In this document: positions 59,926 through 64,000 of the stretch, piece after piece
Numbering within the stretch: position 1 is the stretch's first letter
Layout of the letters: each line of letters opens with the position of its first letter
Assembly: GCF_012849215.1 (NCBI RefSeq)
Contig: NZ_CP051682.1
Span: 1,984,001 to 2,048,000, forward strand
Length of the DNA stretch: 64,000 bases
Reading direction: 5' to 3'
From: Mucilaginibacter robiniae
GTDB taxonomy: Bacteria > Bacteroidota > Bacteroidia > Sphingobacteriales > Sphingobacteriaceae
Notes under the pieces: generated by a model
What the model was told of the DNA's origin: nothing
Databases searched by the model: none
Seen by the model: the letters and a program-made list of their open reading frames with translations, nothing else
Position numbers and translations under genes: made by a program

Positions 59926-60852
59926 TTATTTCTGATGATAAACCAGGGCAAACTCTCTGGCAAAATCAGCCAGTTTTATTTTCCCCATTTTAGGCCGGGC
60001 CCGGTGAAAATTCTCTAATGCTTTGCCGCTGTGCATCGCTGCCTGCATTTCTACCAGGGTTTCTGCCAGTTTATCAGGCACTTTGGCCATCTTTAAGCCT
60101 TGCAGCATATCCTTGTCAGATAGCAGTACCCATTTTAGCCAGGGCTTACCTACCGCTGAGCCTATGATTTTTGCCGCCTCGTTGCAGGTCATCTCCTCGC
60201 TGCCTACATAGCGGATGTTTTTTCCTTGAGGTAGTAATAAAATCTCTTCAGCAACAGCATCCGCGATGTCTTTAGGCGATACAAAAACAATCCGGTCCTC
60301 GCCGCCATAGTTGCCCATCAATAATCCGGTCTTACCGGTCAGTAAAGCTCTAAGCCCTACGTACCGCAACGTTAAGAATTTGCCGATAAAACCCTTGCCT
60401 TTAATTAAATCTATGGACTGGTAAAAATTAGTATAAAACGCTGCTGGCCGCATAATGGTGAGTGAGGTTTTTAAATCATCAAAAATATGCTCTATATTCT
60501 CACTGCGGGTCAGATCGGCCGCCCAGCCGCTCATCACGACCACACGCCTGGGGCCGGCCTGCTGCAAAGCTTGTAAGTAGTTTTGAGCTATCCTCCGCAG
60601 ATAATCGCCCAGGTCGGGTTCAGAAAAACTCAGGGGAATCATGGCATAAACGGCATCAGCGCCGGTGAAGGTGTCAGTCAGAAATTGAACATCAGCTATA
60701 GAGCCTATAGCTGATGCAGCACCAAGACTTTCAATAGCTTCCCGCTTATTAGGGTCGCTGCTGACAACCGTCACCTCATGTCCCTGGCCAACTAAAACTT
60801 CAGTCAGCGGCTTACTGATGTTGCCTAAGGAACCGGTTACAATAATTTTCAT
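59926..60852 (-). CDS. NmrA-family NAD(P)-binding protein
   Basis: About 308 residues starting MKIIVTGSLGNISKP at 60852. The Rossmann motif GSLGNISKP is an NmrA/atypical-SDR variant of GxxGxxG. Further features are VYAMIPLSF, RRVVVMSGWAADL and AAFYTNFYQSI. Members act as NAD(P)H-dependent reductases or redox sensors. It is followed by the second AraC regulator in one operon. Confidence 0.9.
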   Translation of the reverse strand: MKIIVTGSLGNISKPLTEVLVGQGHEVTVVSSDPNKREAIESLGAASAIGSIADVQFLTDTFTGADAVYAMIPLSFSEPDLGDYLRRIAQNYLQALQQAGPRRVVVMSGWAADLTRSENIEHIFDDLKTSLTIMRPAAFYTNFYQSIDLIKGKGFIGKFLTLRYVGLRALLTGKTGLLMGNYGGEDRIVFVSPKDIADAVAEEILLLPQGKNIRYVGSEEMTCNEAAKIIGSAVGKPWLKWVLLSDKDMLQGLKMAKVPDKLAETLVEMQAAMHSGKALENFHRARPKMGKIKLADFAREFALVYHQK

Positions 60853-60913
60853 AAATTCAGATTGCATTTTAAAGTTGATACCATTATTAGTATCCTAATG
60901 TGGTAGCACTTTC

Positions 60914-61804
60914 TTATCCGGTATAAATACCGTTTTCAATATCTGCAAGTAATGCAGCGTGCGTAGGGCGCCAGTTTAAGTGCTCCTGTGTCCATTGGCT
61001 TGATGCGGGACAATCAACTGCAGCCATATGTGCAAACCAGCCAAAATGTTCGGGGGCAGTCTCGGGGGCAATAGATTTTACAGGAAGGTTAAGTTGCTTG
61101 CCAATCGCTTCGGCAATAAACCTAACTGGAATACCTTCCTCGGCAGAACCATGGTAACGGGCATGGGGTTCAGCATTTTCCAGTGCCAGACGGAACAAAT
61201 GGGCAGCATCTAACCGGTGTACGGCGTTCCACCGGTTCTCTCCTTCACCAATGTAAGCGGAGAAGCCTTTTTCACGGGCGATATTTATCAGAATGGGAAC
61301 AAAGCCGTGCTTGTCCTCATTGCCATGCACAGATGGCGATAAGCGGATAGTGGCCGCTCTTACACCATGTGCAGCTACTGCATCAGCCGCACGTTCTGAT
61401 GCCCGGGGCCAAGCTGGATTGACAGCGGGGATAACATCTTCTGTAGCCAGTTTTCCCGGGCTTACCAGCGCAGTACCGGAAGTAACAATCAAGGGCCGGT
61501 TTGAGCCTGCCAGCACCTGGCCTATAGTTTCGATGGCTTTTTCATCTGCCGCGCAAACCTCTTTTAATCGGGTGAAGTCGTGAATAAAGCCTGCATGGAT
61601 CACACCCTCACTTGCTGCAGCACCTTTCTTCAGACTCTCGAGATCTTCCAGATCTCCGCGAAGAACTTCGGCACCTGCTGCTGCCAGCTTTTGGGCAGAA
61701 GCGTCTGACCGGGCCAAGCCCAGAACCTGATGACCTGCACTTAATAATTCCTGCACGATGGCAGTACCAATAAAGCCCGTGGCTCCTGTTACAAATACAC
61801 GCAT
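60914..61804 (-). CDS. NAD-dependent epimerase/dehydratase-like SDR
   Basis: A 296-residue extended SDR. It has GATGFIGTAIVQELL at residues 7-21, RGDLEDLESLKKGA, and the region SERAADAVAAHGVRAATIRL in place of a clear YxxxK. Similar proteins are annotated as NAD(P)-dependent oxidoreductases. It lies 62 bases upstream of the NmrA-like gene and may be the first gene of that operon. Confidence 0.92.
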   Translation of the reverse strand: MRVFVTGATGFIGTAIVQELLSAGHQVLGLARSDASAQKLAAAGAEVLRGDLEDLESLKKGAAASEGVIHAGFIHDFTRLKEVCAADEKAIETIGQVLAGSNRPLIVTSGTALVSPGKLATEDVIPAVNPAWPRASERAADAVAAHGVRAATIRLSPSVHGNEDKHGFVPILINIAREKGFSAYIGEGENRWNAVHRLDAAHLFRLALENAEPHARYHGSAEEGIPVRFIAEAIGKQLNLPVKSIAPETAPEHFGWFAHMAAVDCPASSQWTQEHLNWRPTHAALLADIENGIYTG

Positions 61805-62130
61805 ATGTTTTTCTTTAGTTTCACAAAGATCAATCCTTCACGTTACATCCATTTAGCCAAATCGGCTTAACGTTTAGCCGGATCTGTTATGGCAGAATAA
61901 AATCGCTGAAACCTTTTTCGTTACTGTTACTTTGGCGTGGATTGCGACTGCCATTCTATTCGTTTTTCCATGGTAAATTCGCCATCTGCAGTTAGTTCAA
62001 TGAGGGTACACCACATCGTTGAGCTCCTCCCTATCCTCCTGCCCTGTTACCAAATCAGCTACACATTTGGTAAAATCAGCTACACTGATCTTCTGGCTGT
62101 TGCTGAACTTTGCTTCCCAATCAACGAATT
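61805..62130. other. Intergenic region with a possible gene remnant
   Basis: No full gene. The minus strand holds a short C-terminal-looking piece near 61940-62010 (ELTADGEFTMEKRIEWQSQS then stop), probably a remnant. The repeated phrase AAATCAGCTACAC (about 62053 and 62083) flanks ATTTGG and may belong to the promoter of the SDR gene that follows. Confidence 0.4.
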
Positions 62131-62863
62131 ATGGGAAACGGTATCAAAGGCAAAGCCGTGGTCATTACCGGTGCAGCAGCGGCATTGGCAAGGCAACAGC
62201 AGGATTGCTGGCCAATCAGGGGCCAGGGTTGTATTGCATGCCCGCAGGACCGACCGCTTACAAATGATAGTGAGCACCATTAGGCGAAATGGCGGTGCGG
62301 CCTTTAGTCTTGAAACGGACGTGACACAGTCCAACGATTTGAAAAAGCGGGTTAAATTAGCAATGGAGAAATTCAGCAAACCGGAGGTAATGATCAACAA
62401 CGCCGGTATTGCCCAGTTGTACCGCATGGAAGAACTGGATCTGGAGGGATGGGAACAGATGATCGATGTGAACCTGAAAGGTACACTTTATGGCATTGCC
62501 GCTGCCTTACCTGAATTTAAAAAGCAAGGCTCAGGGTACATCATCAATATTACTTCTACAGCGGGGATTGCAATAGTACCTGCTATGGGCGTTTATGCGG
62601 GTACCAAGAACGCAGTGCGTACCAGGAGTGAGGCCTTGCGGCAGGAATCGGAAGGCCGCTGGCGGGTAACAGGTATCTCACCAGGTTATGTAAAATCGGC
62701 ATTCGTGAACAATATCAAAAATGAATCCTTAAGAAATGCAAATCAGCAAAAAGCTGATGAAATTTCCATTCCGGCAGCGGTTATTGCCCGTGCTGTTGCC
62801 TACGCTGTGGAGCAGCCTGACAATGTTTATGACATTGTCGTCAGGTCATCAGTTCAGGGATAA
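62131..62863 (+). pseudogene. Short-chain dehydrogenase with two one-base frameshifts
   Basis: An SDR of about 244 residues starting MGNGIKGKAVVITGA at 62131. The glycine motif ASSGIGKATAGLLANQG appears only after adding one A at 62175 (GCAGC to GCAAGC) and leaves frame again at 62219-62222, where four G should be five, before ARVVLHARRTDR. The remainder is intact: INNAGIA, NITSTAG, the YAGTKNAVRTRSEAL catalytic segment and SPGYVKSAF. Both losses are in short homopolymers or repeats, so a sequencing error is possible. Confidence 0.8.
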
Positions 62864-63119
62864 AGCCTACCTGATATCAACAATAAAAGATTTATGAAGC
62901 CGGTTCCAGAAACAATATCAAAAATGACAGCATTTCTGTTTTAATGCATCAGCCCGTGGATTATGATTTCGGCCCGCAGGCCCTCAGCACCGCGCCAGAC
63001 AATCACCAGCCTGTGTGTACCCGGGAAATCCGATTTTCTTCACCTCCGCCAGGGCGGGGCAAATCGATACAAACTGACCGTTGAGCGTTACCGGTATCTG
63101 CTAAAAATTCAGTAATTAC

Positions 63120-63127
63120 TATTTTTG
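63120..63127 (+). promoter_or_regulatory. -7 element of the TonB receptor gene
   Basis: TATTTTTG matches the TAnnTTTG consensus and lies 19 bases before the receptor start. Confidence 0.5.
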
Positions 63128-63145
63128 CATCCTGATTGAAACTAA

Positions 63146-64000
63146 ATGCTAAAAAAGCTACTCCTTATTTTCACCATCATACTTGTTTATGGCCGGTCTT
63201 TTGGCCAGCAGCTCATCGGTATTGTTGCCGACAGTTCCAGTCACCTGCCCTTAGCCGGGATTACGGTAAGCCTGTTACCGGTTAACACCAGCACGATAAC
63301 GACTGACAACGGAAAATTCATTTTAAAGCGTACAGCGGGTCAAACACTCGTGTTTTCTGCCGTAGGTCACGCTAAAGTAGCTGTACCGGTTAGTGCTTTC
63401 AAAAATGGCCAGACTGTGTACCTCGCTGAACGGAATACGAACCTGGCCGATGTAACGATCACAGCAGGCCAGCGCAACCCGTATAAAGCGATCAGTGAAA
63501 CCGATATTAAACTGCGGGGCGTATCCAACTCGCAGGAAGTATTGCGGATGGTGCCCGGCCTCTTTATCGGCCAGCACCAGGGTGGCGGTAAGGCAGAGCA
63601 GATCTTCCTGCGCGGCTTTGACAATGACCACGGTACCGACATCCGACTGGATGTTGACGGCATGCCGATCAATATGGTTTCGCAGGCACACGGTCAGGGT
63701 TATGCCGACAGCCACTTTATCCTCCCTGAAACGATCCAAAGTACCACGTATCAAAAAGGTTCCTATGACGCTGCCCAGGGTGACCTTGCCGTTACCGGCT
63801 CGGTTGATTTTCATACGGCGGATGCCATAGCCGGCAATATGGTTAAGGTGGAAGCCGGTCAGTTCGATACTTACCGGGTGCTGGGCATGGTGGATCTATT
63901 GGGTGAGAAAGCTAAAGCTAACGGGCAGTCCTGGTATGCCGCTTCCGAATACCGGTACAGCAACAGTTATTTTGATAATCCGCAGCATTTTAAGCGGTTT
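63146..64000 (+). CDS. TonB-dependent receptor, partial at the window edge
   Basis: The first 285 residues of a TonB-dependent outer-membrane receptor, starting MLKKLLLIFTIILVYGRSFG (signal peptide). A carboxypeptidase-like regulatory domain follows (GIVADSSSHLPLAGITVSLL), then the plug domain (NSQEVLRMVPGLFIGQHQGG; IFLRGFDNDHGTDIRLDVDG) with the conserved LRGF and VDGMP features. The beta-barrel continues past the right edge. It resembles metal or siderophore receptors of Bacteroidota rather than SusC proteins, as no SusC signature is seen. Confidence 0.92.
   Translation, partial: MLKKLLLIFTIILVYGRSFGQQLIGIVADSSSHLPLAGITVSLLPVNTSTITTDNGKFILKRTAGQTLVFSAVGHAKVAVPVSAFKNGQTVYLAERNTNLADVTITAGQRNPYKAISETDIKLRGVSNSQEVLRMVPGLFIGQHQGGGKAEQIFLRGFDNDHGTDIRLDVDGMPINMVSQAHGQGYADSHFILPETIQSTTYQKGSYDAAQGDLAVTGSVDFHTADAIAGNMVKVEAGQFDTYRVLGMVDLLGEKAKANGQSWYAASEYRYSNSYFDNPQHFKRF

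Noticed and set aside
61937..62130. N-terminal extension of the SDR frame starting at 61937
   Set aside because: The first part does not resemble an SDR; the true start is 62131 and the frame is entered only after two one-base losses.
1..64000. Search for tRNA, rRNA, IS transposase and integrase genes
   Set aside because: None was recognised by eye; the ends of the mobile element are therefore not placed. A tRNA scan and transposase profile search would settle this.

Overview
The window looks like a Bacteroidota chromosome or integrative element, most likely from a Sphingobacteriaceae-like host (Pedobacter or Mucilaginibacter relatives). Support comes from SusC/SusD-type porins, an RteC regulator, a Bacteroidota-type conjugation operon (ParA-like TraA, a DUF3408 TraB-like protein, MobB-type relaxase), and repeated promoter elements of the form TAnnTTTG with an upstream TTG. 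The species call is inference; no rRNA or tRNA gene was found.

Region 1 (1-7.6 kb, mostly minus strand) is the mobilisation end of an integrative conjugative element (ICE): a tra operon leaving the window on the left, relaxase, relaxosome accessory protein, a strong oriT candidate, a toprim primase-like protein, an AbiE type IV toxin-antitoxin pair with a legible operator, and rteC. Region 2 (7.7-20.5 kb) is the most unusual part. It holds a hidden 55-residue double-glycine-leader peptide, a C39 peptidase/ABC membrane protein that lacks its ATPase domain, an unknown membrane protein, a rhomboid protease, two small DNA-binding proteins, a MauE-like redox protein and a DUF6520 secreted peptide. 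A TacA/TacT toxin-antitoxin pair follows, then a TlpA-SusC-SusD operon preceded by a structured RNA with two alternative folds. Three promoters in this region share the box TAAWTTACAAG.

Region 3 (20.5-30.4 kb) is a patchwork: two XRE regulators, a hidden 44-residue membrane peptide, unknown membrane proteins, an HNH nuclease, an unknown three-gene operon, a decayed AAA ATPase and a frameshifted multi-PAS histidine kinase with a receiver protein. Region 4 (30.6-53.2 kb) is a copper-resistance island: CopA ATPase, CopZ-like chaperone, HMA-AraC fusion regulator, two multicopper oxidases fused to a beta-barrel-like C-terminus, several DUF305 proteins, a cysteine-rich four-helix copper protein, a DUF3347 protein, a CusRS-like two-component system, and a beta-propeller/TolC/adaptor/RND operon. 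An orphan nuclease and a truncated CopB-HAD chimera lie inside it.

Region 5 (53.2-64 kb) carries two PAP2 phosphatases, EamA and YnfA transporters, a VIT1-like transporter, two parallel AraC-plus-dehydrogenase modules, further NAD(P)-binding proteins and the start of a TonB-dependent receptor that runs off the right edge. Several genes are broken by single-base losses in short homopolymers, which may be assembly error rather than biology. The left and right ends of the mobile element and its integrase are not visible.
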